From: Rhodopseudomonas palustris
GTDB taxonomy: Bacteria > Pseudomonadota > Alphaproteobacteria > Rhizobiales > Xanthobacteraceae
Assembly (NCBI RefSeq): GCF_003031265.1
Contig: NZ_CP019966.1
Location: forward strand, 4,092,001 to 4,156,000
Length of the DNA: 64,000 nucleotides
Direction: 5' to 3'
A model generated the notes under the pieces. That model was not told the DNA's origin. It did not search any database and saw only the letters and a list, made by a program, of their open reading frames with translations. The first letter of the stretch is position 1. Every line of letters begins with the position of its first letter. Of this stretch, positions 10,977 through 20,495 are shown one piece after another. The translations under genes were made by a program, and so were the position numbers.

Positions 10977-11015
10977 ATCATTCCGATCCGCCGATAGCCT
11001 GCGAGACGCGGCTGG

Positions 11016-11516
11016 TTAAGCCGCGGCCTCGTAATTGACTTCGCTCTCGGCCAGCTTGGAGAGGGTCATGTCGGTGGTCTTCTCCTGCTGCAGCGTCTGG
11101 TCGATCAGCTTGACCGCATCCTTCATGCCGAGCAGCCCGGCCCAGGTCTTCAGCGTGCCGTAGCGGGAGATCTCGTAGTGCTCGACCGCCTGGGCGGCCG
11201 CGAGCAGGCCGGCATCGAGCGCCTCGGTGCCCTTGTATTCGTCCATGATCTCCTTGCCCTCGTCGAGGATGCCGAGGATGGCGTCGCAGGTCTTGCCGCG
11301 GGCCGGCTTCTCGAGCAGTTCGAACACCTGCTCCAGCCGCTCGATCTGGCCTTCGGTCTCAGCGAGATGCTTCTCGAACGCGGCGCGCAGCTTGTCCGAG
11401 GTGGCGGCCTTGGCCATCTTCGGCAGCGCCTTCAGGATCTGCTTCTCGGCGAAATAGATGTCCTTCAAGGTGTCGAGGAACAGGTCGTTGAGGTCCTTGT
11501 CTTTGGTGGCGGCCAT
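11016..11516 (-). CDS. Ferritin-like DUF892 (YciE/YciF family) stress protein
   Basis: 166 residues, almost entirely helical. The DUF892 pattern is clear: LNDLFLDTLKDIYFAEKQIL at the N-terminus, Glu-rich helices with FEKHLAETEGQIERLEQVF, and QAVEHYEISRYGTL with the second-helix metal-ligand residues. The start is the ATG at 11516-11514 behind GGAG; the frame continues 17 codons upstream without sense. YciE/YciF proteins are cytoplasmic, often dimeric, and induced by general stress. A textbook EcfG promoter lies upstream (11566-11590). It diverges from a CorA-type transporter gene. Confidence 0.88.
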   Translation of the reverse strand: MAATKDKDLNDLFLDTLKDIYFAEKQILKALPKMAKAATSDKLRAAFEKHLAETEGQIERLEQVFELLEKPARGKTCDAILGILDEGKEIMDEYKGTEALDAGLLAAAQAVEHYEISRYGTLKTWAGLLGMKDAVKLIDQTLQQEKTTDMTLSKLAESEVNYEAAA

Positions 11517-11565
11517 ACTGTGAACTCCGTCGTGAATGGGTGTGGCGCTGTCAGTCCACCCGCCC

Positions 11566-11590
11566 AACGCGACCTTCCGAGGATTGTTCC
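11566..11590 (-). promoter_or_regulatory. EcfG (general stress sigma factor) promoter for the DUF892 gene
   Basis: Read on the minus strand, GGAAC (11590-11586) is followed by exactly 16 bases and then CGTT (11569-11566). This is the full alphaproteobacterial GGAAC-N16/17-CGTT consensus. The expected start is about 40 nt before the ATG at 11516. DUF892 genes are classic members of general stress regulons. Confidence 0.75.
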
Positions 11591-11793
11591 TGGTAATCGC
11601 TGCCGGCGCGGCACTGTCATCCCATCGTCAAATCGCCGAGGCAAAATCGTCATTCGTTCGTGCAGAGTGACAAGAATGATCCGCGACAGCCGCCCCACCT
11701 CTTCGGTCGCCACAGCTTGCGTCGCCAGATCTCGCGTGGCCACTGTTCTGGTCCGGCGCAGCGTCGTGCTGCGTTCGGTCTGATCGCATTCCG

Positions 11794-12840
11794 ATGCCCA
11801 CCGTGATGCCGCTCGCGGGTGACATCCGCTTCAGCATCCCCGGGGTGGAAGCCGCCGGCGGCGACGCTGCGCGTCCGCCGGTGCCGGGCTTGATCTGGGC
11901 GTTCCGGATCGGCCCCGACGGCGCGGCGCATAGCGGACCGGACGGCACCTTTACGCCTGAACTGCATGACGGCTGGACTTGGCTGCACCTCGATCTCACC
12001 GACAGCCGCGCGCTGCAGTGGATCGGCGGCACCGCGTTGCCGCCGCCGGCCAAGACGCTGCTGCAGGCCGCCGACGTCTATCAGCAGATCCACAGCCTCG
12101 ACGGCTGCGTGTACGGCGCAATCGCCGACCTCGGACGCGACCTCGACGAAATCACCGAGGACATCGGGCTGCTGCGCTTCGTGATGACCGAGCATCTGGT
12201 GATCACCGGTCGCCACCAGCCGCTCGGCGCGGTCGACGCCGCCCGGCGGGCGCTGGAAAGCGGCCACCGGGTCGAGAGCTGCGCCGGCCTGTTCGACCTG
12301 ATCGTCCACAACGTCGCCGAGGCGATCGAAGCGATCGCCGACGACATGGTGCAGGCGCTCGACCAGCTCGAGGAAAAGCTGCTCACCGACGACACCGACG
12401 AGCTGCGTCAGGGCCTGGGCCGGCTGCGCCGGAGCTGCGTCCGGCTGCACCGGCATCTGTCCGGCCTGCGGGTGTTGCTGCACCGGTTCGACCGCGACGG
12501 CGCCGAACTGGCGCCGCGGCTGCGGCCCTGCGCCGGCAAGCTGGCGCAGCGGCTCGACGGGCTCGACCATTCGGTGGTGGAGATGCGCGAGCGCAGCCGG
12601 TTGCTGCAGGAAGAGCTGCACCTGCAGATCGAGGAGCAGGGCAACAACAGCCTGCGGGTGCTGTCGGTGCTGACCGCGCTGCTGCTGCCGCCGACCCTGG
12701 TCACCGGCATGTTCGGCATGAACCTGCACGGCCTGCCGTTTGCCGAGGACGGCGGCGGCTTCGGCTGGGCGCTGGTGATCATGCTGCTGTCGTCGATTGT
12801 CGCCTATGTGGTGATGAAGCGTTTCGGCCTCATCAGGTAA
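11794..12840 (+). CDS. CorA/ZntB-family divalent cation transporter
   Basis: 348 residues. The large N-terminal cytoplasmic funnel domain is rich in Asp and Glu. Two C-terminal membrane helices follow (about 282-305 and 320-343), with the pore signature GMN in MFGMNLHGLPF between them. The ZntB-like extended loop after GMN favours Zn2+ export or uptake over Mg2+, but this is not decisive. The first ATG (11794) is followed by another at 11806, and neither has a strong ribosome site. Inner-membrane homopentamer by family. Confidence 0.85.
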   Translation: MPTVMPLAGDIRFSIPGVEAAGGDAARPPVPGLIWAFRIGPDGAAHSGPDGTFTPELHDGWTWLHLDLTDSRALQWIGGTALPPPAKTLLQAADVYQQIHSLDGCVYGAIADLGRDLDEITEDIGLLRFVMTEHLVITGRHQPLGAVDAARRALESGHRVESCAGLFDLIVHNVAEAIEAIADDMVQALDQLEEKLLTDDTDELRQGLGRLRRSCVRLHRHLSGLRVLLHRFDRDGAELAPRLRPCAGKLAQRLDGLDHSVVEMRERSRLLQEELHLQIEEQGNNSLRVLSVLTALLLPPTLVTGMFGMNLHGLPFAEDGGGFGWALVIMLLSSIVAYVVMKRFGLIR

Positions 12841-13028
12841 CCCAATCCCGTGTGCCCGCCGTTCCGACCCCAGCCGCCCGTCGCGGCACCCCACCGGCCT
12901 GCCCCAGTCCCCGTTGTGGCCCGGCGGCTACGCCATTGTGAAATCTGTGGGCGTGGCCGATCGGTGGCCGCGCCCCGCCGATCGCTGTGATACGGGACGC
13001 AGCATCGAATACCAGGACGATCCAGCGC

Positions 13029-15041
13029 GTGCGAAACACTCTGCTCTTTCCGATCCTCGCTGCCGCCACGGTCTGCGCCGCGCCCGCCGGCGCGGCCGAT
13101 CTCGCGCGCAAGGCGCCGGAAGCCCCGCGCGCGGTGTTCGACTGGAGCGGGTTCTATATCGGCTCGCATTTCAGCGCCGTGGCCGGTCACTCCAACTGGA
13201 GCTCCACCCCCGCCGGCGGCAGCGGCTCGATCGACCTGTTCGACGCCTTTCAGCTGTTCAAGGGCACCGGCAGCTACGTGATCGGGCTACAGGCCGGCTA
13301 CAACTGGATGCTGCCATCGCGCTGGCTGATCGGCATCGAGGCCGACCTCAATTCGCCGAACACCCTCGGCGGCAATACCGGCAACACCCTGCCGTCGGGC
13401 ACGGTCGGCGGCCACGATCATCAGGCGTTGCTCGGCGGCACCGTGCGCGGCCGGGTCGGCTACGCGTTTGGCGGCTGGCTGCCTTACGTCACCGCCGGCT
13501 TTGCCTGGAGCTACGACCGGCTGCGCTGGCCGCCGGATCCCGCGCTCGCGCAGCAGGAGACCGCGCTGCTGTGGCGGCTCGGCTGGGCCGCCGGCGCCGG
13601 CGTCGATGTGCCGCTGTCGCCGGCCTGGAGCGCGCGCGCCGAATATCTGGCGACAGGGTTCGGCTCCGGCACCGTCAGCTTCCCGATCGCCGGCCAGAGC
13701 GTGTCGTCCGACGTGCTGACCCATGCGGTCCGGCTTGCCCTGAACTACCGGCTCGGCGAGGACCTGACCAAGTCCGACGTGTTCACCAAGGGCATCGATG
13801 CGCTGGAGCTGGAGCGATTCGCGGTGCATGGCCAGAGCACCTTCACCTGGCAATACGCGCCCGGCTTCCGCTCGCCGTATAGCGGCGCCAACAGCCTCGC
13901 CCCAAACCAGGCACGCGAGACCTTCGACGCCACGCTCTATATCGGCGCCAAGCTGTGGGACGGCGCCGAGTTCTGGGTCAACCCGGAGATCAATCAGGGG
14001 TTCGGCCTCAGCGGCACCTTCGGCATCGCGTCGTTCCCAAGCGCGGAGTCCTACAAGGTCGGCGCCAACTATCCGTATGCGCGGGTGCCGCGCTATTTCG
14101 TCCGCCAGACGCTCGATCTCGGCGGCGCGGTCGAGACCGTGCAGGGCGGGCCGAACCAGTTCGCCGGCAAGCAATCCGCCGAGCGGATCGTGATCACCGC
14201 CGGCAAATTCTCGGTCGGCGACATCTTCGACGTCAACAAATATGCCCACGACCCGCGGGTCGACTTCCTCAACTGGGGCCTCGCCGACGCGCTGACCTTC
14301 GACTACGCGGCCGATGCCTGGGCGTTCACCTACGGCACCGCGGTCGAGTGGTACACCGGCGCCTGGACGGTGCGCGGCGGCGTGTTCGATCTGCCGCAGA
14401 CGCCGAACAGCACCGACCTCGATTCCAGCTTCGGCCAGTTTCAGCTGATCGGCGAACTCGAACATCGCCACGAGCTGTGGGGCCTTGCCGGCAAGGTGCT
14501 GGTCACCGGCTTCCTCAACCGCGCCCGGCTCGGCAACTTCACCGATGCGGTCCGCGCCGCGCAGGCGACCGGCACGACGCCGAGCATCGCCGACGTGCGC
14601 CGCTACACCTCCAAGACCGGCCTGTCCGCCAGCCTGGAGCAGCAGCTCACCGCCGACATCGGCATGTTCGCGCGCGCCGGCTTCAGCAGCCCAAACCTCG
14701 AGACCAACGCGTTCACCGATTCCGACCGCACGGTGTCGGCCGGCCTGTCGCTGTCGGGACGGATGTGGGGCCGCGCCGACGACACCATCGGCATCGGCGG
14801 CCTGCTCAACCACATCTCGGCGTCGCGGATCGCGTATCTCGATGCCGGCGGCCTGACCGCGATCATCGGCGACGGCCGCCTGCCCAACCCGGGCGACGAG
14901 AAGGTGTTCGAAGCCTATTACAGCCTGCCGGTGTATTCGTGGCGGCTGACCGCGGACTATCAGTTCGTCGCCAACCCGGCCTTCAACCGCGACCGCGGCC
15001 CGGTCCACCTCATCGCCACACGACTGCGTACGCAGTTCTAG
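13029..15041 (+). CDS. Outer-membrane protein: Omp25/31-like barrel fused to OprB-type carbohydrate porin
   Basis: About 670 residues from the GTG at 13029, chosen because it opens a clean signal peptide (RNTLLFPILAAATVCAAPAGAAD). A GTG at 12987 is an alternative. Residues about 25-240 resemble the eight-strand Omp25/Omp31 barrel of Rhizobiales (FDWSGFYIG, VRGRVGYAFGGWLPYVTAGFAW, ending VRLALNYRLGED). Residues about 250-670 are an OprB-like carbohydrate-selective porin (TFTWQYAPGFRSPY, DATLYIGAKLWDGAEFWVNPE, QGFGLSGTFG). The protein ends in a typical C-terminal strand with final Phe (RTQF). It is about twice the length of either family. Transport of sugars or other small solutes is inferred from OprB. 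Confidence 0.8.
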   Translation: MRNTLLFPILAAATVCAAPAGAADLARKAPEAPRAVFDWSGFYIGSHFSAVAGHSNWSSTPAGGSGSIDLFDAFQLFKGTGSYVIGLQAGYNWMLPSRWLIGIEADLNSPNTLGGNTGNTLPSGTVGGHDHQALLGGTVRGRVGYAFGGWLPYVTAGFAWSYDRLRWPPDPALAQQETALLWRLGWAAGAGVDVPLSPAWSARAEYLATGFGSGTVSFPIAGQSVSSDVLTHAVRLALNYRLGEDLTKSDVFTKGIDALELERFAVHGQSTFTWQYAPGFRSPYSGANSLAPNQARETFDATLYIGAKLWDGAEFWVNPEINQGFGLSGTFGIASFPSAESYKVGANYPYARVPRYFVRQTLDLGGAVETVQGGPNQFAGKQSAERIVITAGKFSVGDIFDVNKYAHDPRVDFLNWGLADALTFDYAADAWAFTYGTAVEWYTGAWTVRGGVFDLPQTPNSTDLDSSFGQFQLIGELEHRHELWGLAGKVLVTGFLNRARLGNFTDAVRAAQATGTTPSIADVRRYTSKTGLSASLEQQLTADIGMFARAGFSSPNLETNAFTDSDRTVSAGLSLSGRMWGRADDTIGIGGLLNHISASRIAYLDAGGLTAIIGDGRLPNPGDEKVFEAYYSLPVYSWRLTADYQFVANPAFNRDRGPVHLIATRLRTQF

Positions 15042-15102
15042 GACCGTTCTGTTTCCGATCGGTTCCGGGGGTAGCGCTCTGCAGCCCTCACAGCAGACAA
15101 AA

Positions 15103-15208
15103 CCTCATGGTGAGGAGGCGCGAAGCGCCGTCTCGAACCATGCGCCGCGAGTCACCCGCTGCCTCATCCTTCGAGACGCCCGGCTTCGCCGGGCTCCTCG
15201 GGATGAGG
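15103..15208. repeat. Palindromic intergenic repeat, family D
   Basis: The outer ends CCTCATGG and GGATGAGG are inverted. Two inner hairpins are visible (GGCGCGAAGCGCC and GCCCGGCTTCGCCGGGC), and the CCTCATCCTTCGAGAC wording resembles the common interspersed palindromes of Bradyrhizobiaceae. It fills most of the spacer after the porin gene and could terminate transcription or bind a nucleoid protein. Only copy of this family seen here. Confidence 0.7.
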
Positions 15209-15257
15209 TCCGTGCGCTCGTCAAAGACCTTATCGGCTCAATTAGTCGATGCCGCAC

Positions 15258-16430
15258 TCACGCCGCCAGTTGAGTCTCCACCAGACGCACCCAGTACGAG
15301 GTGCCGTACACGATCGCCTCGTCGTTGAAGTCGTAGGCCGGGTGATGCAGCCCGGCGCTGTCGCCGTTGCCGATGAACACGAACGCGCCCGGCCGCTTCT
15401 CCAGCATGTAGGCGAAGTCCTCGGCGCCCATCAGCGGCGGCAGCGGCACCACATTGGACTCGCCGGCAATGTCGCGCGCGACCTGGATCGCCACGTCGGT
15501 CTCCGCCATGTGGTTGACCAGCACCGGATAGCCGCGCTCGTAGGTGAGCTCGATCCTGGTGCCGGTCACCTGGGCGACACCGGCGACGACGTCGCGCACC
15601 CGCTGCTCGACCATGTCGCGCACCTCCGCCGTCATCGTCCGCACCGTGCCCTTCAGCTCGGCGTATTGCGGGATCACGTTACGAGCGTTGCCGGCGTGAA
15701 ACTCGCACATCGACAACACCGCGGCTTCGAACGGATCGACGTTGCGCGAGACGATGCCCTGCAGCGCGGTGATCAGTTGCGCGCCCGCCAGCACCGGATC
15801 GACGCACAGATGCGGCCGCGCGGCGTGGCCGCCATGGCCTTCGATACGGATGTCGATCGCGTCGGTCGCCGCCATCACCGGCCCGGGGCTGATCGCAAAC
15901 GCACCGACCGGAATGCCGGGACCGTTGTGCATGCCATAGACCTGATCGATGCCGAACCGCTCCATCAGGCCGTCGTCGATCATCGCCGCGGCGCCGGCAC
16001 CGCCCTCCTCGGCCGGCTGGAAGATCATCACCGCATCGCCGGCGAAATTGCGAGTCTCGGCAAGATAACGTGCGGCGCCGAGCAGCATCGCGGTGTGACC
16101 GTCGTGGCCGCAGGCGTGCATCTTGCCGGGTACCTTGGAGGCATAGGGCAATCCGGTCGCCTCGACGATCGGCAGCGCATCCATGTCGGCGCGCAGCCCG
16201 ATCGCCTTGAGATCGCCGGTGCCGGCCGGGCGAGCGCCGCGGATCACGCCGACCACGCCGGTACGGCCGAGCCCGGTGACGACCTGGTCGCAGCCGAATT
16301 CGCGCAACCGCTCGGCGACGAACGCCGCGGTGCCTTCGACGTCGTACATCAGCTCCGGCTGCTGATGCAGCGTGCGGCGCCAGGCCGCGATGTCGGGCTG
16401 CAGATCGGCGACGCGGTTGATCACGGGCAT
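15258..16430 (-). CDS. M20 family amidohydrolase (hippurate hydrolase / N-acyl-amino-acid deacylase type)
   Basis: 390 residues, cytoplasmic. The dimetal motifs of the M20D family are all present: RADMDALPI, HACGHDGHTAML, FQPAEEGGAGA, and a late GAEDFAYML that supplies the last ligand. The N-terminal RRTLHQQPEL is typical of HipO/AbgA/IAA-amino acid hydrolases. It removes the acyl group from N-acyl amino acids; the substrate is not fixed by sequence. It diverges from a GMC oxidoreductase 124 bp away and might act with it on an amide or alcohol substrate, but that is speculative. Confidence 0.85.
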   Translation of the reverse strand: MPVINRVADLQPDIAAWRRTLHQQPELMYDVEGTAAFVAERLREFGCDQVVTGLGRTGVVGVIRGARPAGTGDLKAIGLRADMDALPIVEATGLPYASKVPGKMHACGHDGHTAMLLGAARYLAETRNFAGDAVMIFQPAEEGGAGAAAMIDDGLMERFGIDQVYGMHNGPGIPVGAFAISPGPVMAATDAIDIRIEGHGGHAARPHLCVDPVLAGAQLITALQGIVSRNVDPFEAAVLSMCEFHAGNARNVIPQYAELKGTVRTMTAEVRDMVEQRVRDVVAGVAQVTGTRIELTYERGYPVLVNHMAETDVAIQVARDIAGESNVVPLPPLMGAEDFAYMLEKRPGAFVFIGNGDSAGLHHPAYDFNDEAIVYGTSYWVRLVETQLAA

Positions 16431-16554
16431 GAGACGATGCGGCTCCAGTTGTCGAAGCCTGCAGGCTAACCGCCCCGTCCCGCTCCGGCAACTGTACAGC
16501 GCCGGCCCGCGGCGCTAAGCCTCTGCGCAACGACAAAATGCACGGGCGGACTCG

Positions 16555-18174
16555 ATGACGGCACGGATCGAAGGCGAATTCGACACCATCGTGGTGGGTG
16601 CGGGCACCGCAGGTTGCATCGTCGCCAACCGCCTATCCGCCGATCCGAGCCGGAAGGTGCTGCTGCTCGAAGCCGGCGGCCGCGACAACTGGATCTGGTT
16701 TCACATCCCGGTCGGCTATCTGTTCGCGATCGGCAATCCGCGCTCCGACTGGATGTTCAAGACCGAGCCCGAGCCGGGCCTGAATGGTCGGTCATTGGCC
16801 TATCCGCGCGGCAAGGTGATCGGCGGCTCGTCGGCGATCAACGCAATGATCTCGATGCGCGGCCAGGCTGCCGATTACGACCATTGGCGCCAGCTCGGCC
16901 TCACCGGCTGGGGCTGGGACGATGTCCGCAAGGTGTTCCGCCGCCTCGAGGACCACTTCCTCGGCGACAGCGAGCATCACGGTGCCGGCGGCGGCTGGCG
17001 GATCGAGGCGGCGCGGCTGTCATGGCCGATCCTTGATGCGGTCGCGAACGCGGCCTGCGAGATGGGAATCCCGCGCAGCGCCGACTTCAACACCGGCGAC
17101 AACGAGGGCGTCGGCTACTTCCACGTCAATCAGAAGCGCGGACGGCGCTGGTCGTCGGCGCGTGGCTTTCTCAAGCCTGCCCTGCACCGCTCCAACCTGC
17201 GGCTCGAAACCAATGTGGTGGTCGACCGCGTGCTGGTCGAGAACGGCCGCGCGGTCGGCGTCCGCTTCCTGCAGAACGGCGTGCCGATCGAAGCCCGCGC
17301 CCGCCGCGAGGTGGTGCTGTGCGCCGGCGCGATCGGCTCGATCCAGGTGCTACATCGCTCCGGCATCGGCCCGGCCGAATGGCTGAAGCCGCTCGGCATC
17401 GAGCCGGTGCTCGATCGTCCGGGCGTCGGGCGTAATCTGCAGGACCATCTGCAGCAGCGCGCGATCTACAAGGTCAGCGGCGGCCGCACGCTGAACGAGA
17501 TCTATCACTCGCTGCCGCGGCGCGCCTGGATGGGGCTGGACTACGCGCTGCGCCGGCGCGGCCCGCTGACCATGGCGCCATCTCAGCTCGGCATCTTCAC
17601 CCGCTCCGATCCACATCAGGAGCGCGCCAACATCCAGTTCCACGTGCAGCCGCTGTCGCTCGACAAATTCGGCGATCCGCTGCATCGCTTCCCGGCGATC
17701 ACCGTCAGCGCCTGCAACCTGCGCCCGACCTCGCGCGGCGAGATCAAGCTGAAATCGACCGCGCTCGACGCCGCGCCGTCGATCGCGCCGCACTATCTGT
17801 CGACCGCCGAAGACTGTCGCGTCGCCGCCGATGCGATCCGCGTGACGCGGCGGTTGATGAAGCAGCAGGCGCTGGCGACGTATCACCCCGAGGAGTATCT
17901 GCCCGGCCCGTCGGTCGGCGACGACGACGCCTCGCTCGCCAAAGCCGCCGGCGATATCGGCACCACGATCTTCCATCCCGTCGGCACCGCCAAGATGGGC
18001 CGCGCCGACGATCCGCTCGCGGTGGTCGACGAACGCCTGCGCTTCCACGGCCTCGATGGCCTGCGCGTCGTCGACGCCTCGATCATGCCGACGATCACCT
18101 CCGGCAACACCAACACCCCCACCGCGATGATCGCAGAGAAGGGCGCGACGATGATCCTGGAGGATGGGAAGTAA
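16555..18174 (+). CDS. GMC-family FAD oxidoreductase (choline/alcohol dehydrogenase type)
   Basis: 539 residues. The N-terminal FAD site is DTIVVGAGTAGCIVANRL. GMC signature 1 is in YPRGKVIGGSSAINAM and signature 2 is VLCAGAIGSIQVLHRSGIGP. The C-terminal active site has the catalytic His in TTIFHPVGTAKMG and the partner Asn in SGNTNTPT. It oxidises an alcohol to an aldehyde and passes electrons to a quinone or another acceptor; the substrate is not readable. Its stop overlaps the next start as TAATG, so the alpha/beta hydrolase is translated with it. Confidence 0.87.
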   Translation: MTARIEGEFDTIVVGAGTAGCIVANRLSADPSRKVLLLEAGGRDNWIWFHIPVGYLFAIGNPRSDWMFKTEPEPGLNGRSLAYPRGKVIGGSSAINAMISMRGQAADYDHWRQLGLTGWGWDDVRKVFRRLEDHFLGDSEHHGAGGGWRIEAARLSWPILDAVANAACEMGIPRSADFNTGDNEGVGYFHVNQKRGRRWSSARGFLKPALHRSNLRLETNVVVDRVLVENGRAVGVRFLQNGVPIEARARREVVLCAGAIGSIQVLHRSGIGPAEWLKPLGIEPVLDRPGVGRNLQDHLQQRAIYKVSGGRTLNEIYHSLPRRAWMGLDYALRRRGPLTMAPSQLGIFTRSDPHQERANIQFHVQPLSLDKFGDPLHRFPAITVSACNLRPTSRGEIKLKSTALDAAPSIAPHYLSTAEDCRVAADAIRVTRRLMKQQALATYHPEEYLPGPSVGDDDASLAKAAGDIGTTIFHPVGTAKMGRADDPLAVVDERLRFHGLDGLRVVDASIMPTITSGNTNTPTAMIAEKGATMILEDGK

Positions 18175-19079
18175 TGCATCTGATCCATCGGCATCGCCTC
18201 TGGATCGATAACGCCGGCGTGCGGATCGCACTGGTGCGTTGGGGCGACGCCGATCCGGGCAAGCCCGTCGCGCTGCTGCTGCATGGCACCGGCTTCGTCG
18301 GTGAGATCTGGGACGAGATCGCGAACGGCCTCGCCGCCCGCTACACGGTCTATGCCCTCGACCGCCGCGGTCACGGCGCCAGCGACAAGCCGGGCCGTTA
18401 TCACTTCGCGGATTTCGCATCCGACCTCGCCGCCGCGATCGACACGCTGGGACTGTCCAAAATCTACGGCATCGGCCACAGCGCCGGGGCGACCGATCTG
18501 CTGCTCGCCGCCAAGCTGCTGCCCGACCGCTTTGCCCATCTGTTCGCGATGGAGCCGACTGTGATGGATCCGAGCGTCGTTCCCGGCAGTGATGCGCGGC
18601 TCAGCGATCAGGGCGAGGCCGCGGTCAGCGGCGCGGGGCGCCGGCAGGCCGAATTCGCCAGCGCCGCCGCGGCTTTCGAACGCTACCGCAACGCGCCGGC
18701 GTTCGCCCCATGGTCGGAATACGCGCTGCGCGCCTATATCACCCACGGCTTCGCGCACCTGCCCGATGGCCGAGTGCGGCTGCTATGCAGTCCGGATGTT
18801 GAAACCGAGATCCTGCGGCCGATCTTCGAGGCGATGGAACAAGTCTATCGCGGCGACGCGCGCGGCAATCCGTTCAGATGGCTGCGCGAGCTGAATAACT
18901 GCCCGGTGCGCATTGCCACCGCCGAACACTCCTGGCCGATCTACAAGGAGATGGCGGCGCGGGCGAGCGCGTTGATACCTGGCGCAAGCCGGATCGCGTT
19001 CGATGGCGTCGGCCACTGCGTCGCGCAGGAAGCGCCGGCGCGACTACTTTCCGCGCTGCAGGAGTTTGCAGCCGCCTGA
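18174..19079 (+). CDS. Alpha/beta hydrolase
   Basis: 301 residues. The oxyanion region is LLLHGTGFVGE, the nucleophile elbow is GHSAG (Ser near residue 103), and the catalytic His is in FDGVGHCVAQEAP. The acid is probably in TAEHSWPIY or nearby. It overlaps the GMC oxidoreductase by one base. The pair may convert an ester or lactone that gives an alcohol; this is inference. It converges on hpnO with only 24 bp between stops and no clear terminator. Confidence 0.82.
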   Translation: MHLIHRHRLWIDNAGVRIALVRWGDADPGKPVALLLHGTGFVGEIWDEIANGLAARYTVYALDRRGHGASDKPGRYHFADFASDLAAAIDTLGLSKIYGIGHSAGATDLLLAAKLLPDRFAHLFAMEPTVMDPSVVPGSDARLSDQGEAAVSGAGRRQAEFASAAAAFERYRNAPAFAPWSEYALRAYITHGFAHLPDGRVRLLCSPDVETEILRPIFEAMEQVYRGDARGNPFRWLRELNNCPVRIATAEHSWPIYKEMAARASALIPGASRIAFDGVGHCVAQEAPARLLSALQEFAAA

Positions 19080-19103
19080 TTGCGTAGGCGCGTTTCCGAG
19101 AAA

Positions 19104-20495
19104 CTACGCCGACTTGCGTACCGCGTTGTCGACCAGGGTCTTGCCGAGCGACCAGATCGCGCCCGGCACCTTGTGGCTGGCGGCGATGGTGTCGTCGAAG
19201 GCGCGTTCGATCCAGGCGCAGTCGTCTTCGGTGATCGTCAGCGGCGGCAGCAGCTTGATGGTGTGCAGGCCGTGGCCGGCGACCTGGGTCAGGATCTTGT
19301 GATCCTTGAACAGCGGCACGGTGATCAGCTGGACGAACAGGCCCTTGTTGGCGGTTTCCAGCATCGTCCACGACGCCTTCAGCCGCAGCGATTGCGGCGG
19401 GCCGAATTCGACGCCGATCATCAGGCCCTTGCCGCGCACTTCCTTGAGCAGCTCGTAGCCAGGGACCATGCGCGTGAGTGCCAGCCGCAGTTCGGCGCCA
19501 CGCTTGGCGGCGGCTTCGACCAGCTTCTCGGCCTTGAGAACTTCGAGCGTCGCAATGCCGGCCGCCATCGCCAGATCGTTCTTGGCGAAGGTCGAGCCGT
19601 GCACCACGGCGCGGTCCATGCGGTTGAAGATCTTGTCGAAGATCGACTTGCGCGTCAGCACCGCGCCGACCGGCACGTGGCCGCCCGACAGCGCCTTCGA
19701 CAGCAGCACCATGTCGGGTTCGACGTTCCAGTGCTCGACGGCGAGGAAGCGGCCGGTGCGGCCCATGCCGGTCTGGATCTCGTCGGCGACGAACAGCGTG
19801 CCGTAGCGTTTGCAAAGCGCCGCTGCGCCCGGCAGGAACTCGTCGGTGGGCATGTTGACGCCCTTGCCCTGGATCGGCTCGACGATGAAAGCGGCGACCT
19901 CGCGGGTCGACAGCACCTTCTCCAGCGCTTCGAGATCGTTGAACGGGATGGTGGTGACGCCCGGCAGCAGCGGCCCGAAGCCACCCTGGAAATTCTGGTC
20001 GTCGGTCAGCGACAGCGCCCCGTAGGTCAGGCCGTGGTAGCTGTGGTCGCAATTGACGATGCCGTTACGCCCCGTCGCGCCGCGCGCGAACTTGATCGCG
20101 GCCTCGACGCTCTCGGCGCCGGAATTGGCGAAGAACACCTTGTCGAGATACGGCACATGCTCGAGCAGCCGCTCCGCCAGAATACCGGCCAGCGTCGAGA
20201 CATCGAGCTGCACCAGGTTGGGCAGGTCGGCGTCGAGCACGCTCTGCAGTGCCTTGCGCACCACCGGATGGTTGCGGCCGAGCGCGAATACGCCAAAGCC
20301 GCTGAGCAGGTCGAGATAGCGCGAGCCATCGCGGTCGTAGAGGTACTGACCGGTGCCCTTCTGGAAGCCGACGTCGTAGCCGATGGTTTTGAGGACGCGG
20401 ACGAGCTGCTCGTTGAGATGCCGGGCGTGCATCGAACTGCGCTGCGCTTCGCGCGCCGCGAACATCTCGGCGAGATCTAAATTCGGCTGGTGCAT
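19104..20495 (-). CDS. hpnO: Hopanoid aminotransferase HpnO (aminobacteriohopanetriol synthesis)
   Basis: 463 residues, class III PLP aminotransferase. The PLP Lys is K267 in LLSKALSGG, with Asp238 in FVADEIQTG. Phosphate-pocket NSGAESVEAAIKFAR is near 124-138. It transfers an amino group onto the C35 side chain to give aminobacteriohopanetriol. The start is the ATG at 20495; upstream codons in the same frame do not look coding. It lies 333 bp downstream of the hpnN stop in the same direction, beyond an hpnN terminator, so it has its own promoter in 20496-20757. No clear -10/-35 was recognised there. Confidence 0.88.
   Translation of the reverse strand: MHQPNLDLAEMFAAREAQRSSMHARHLNEQLVRVLKTIGYDVGFQKGTGQYLYDRDGSRYLDLLSGFGVFALGRNHPVVRKALQSVLDADLPNLVQLDVSTLAGILAERLLEHVPYLDKVFFANSGAESVEAAIKFARGATGRNGIVNCDHSYHGLTYGALSLTDDQNFQGGFGPLLPGVTTIPFNDLEALEKVLSTREVAAFIVEPIQGKGVNMPTDEFLPGAAALCKRYGTLFVADEIQTGMGRTGRFLAVEHWNVEPDMVLLSKALSGGHVPVGAVLTRKSIFDKIFNRMDRAVVHGSTFAKNDLAMAAGIATLEVLKAEKLVEAAAKRGAELRLALTRMVPGYELLKEVRGKGLMIGVEFGPPQSLRLKASWTMLETANKGLFVQLITVPLFKDHKILTQVAGHGLHTIKLLPPLTITEDDCAWIERAFDDTIAASHKVPGAIWSLGKTLVDNAVRKSA

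Noticed and set aside
11590..11793. EcfG promoter for the CorA/ZntB gene
   Set aside because: No GGAAC is found on the plus strand at usable distance; the stress promoter points only toward the DUF892 gene.
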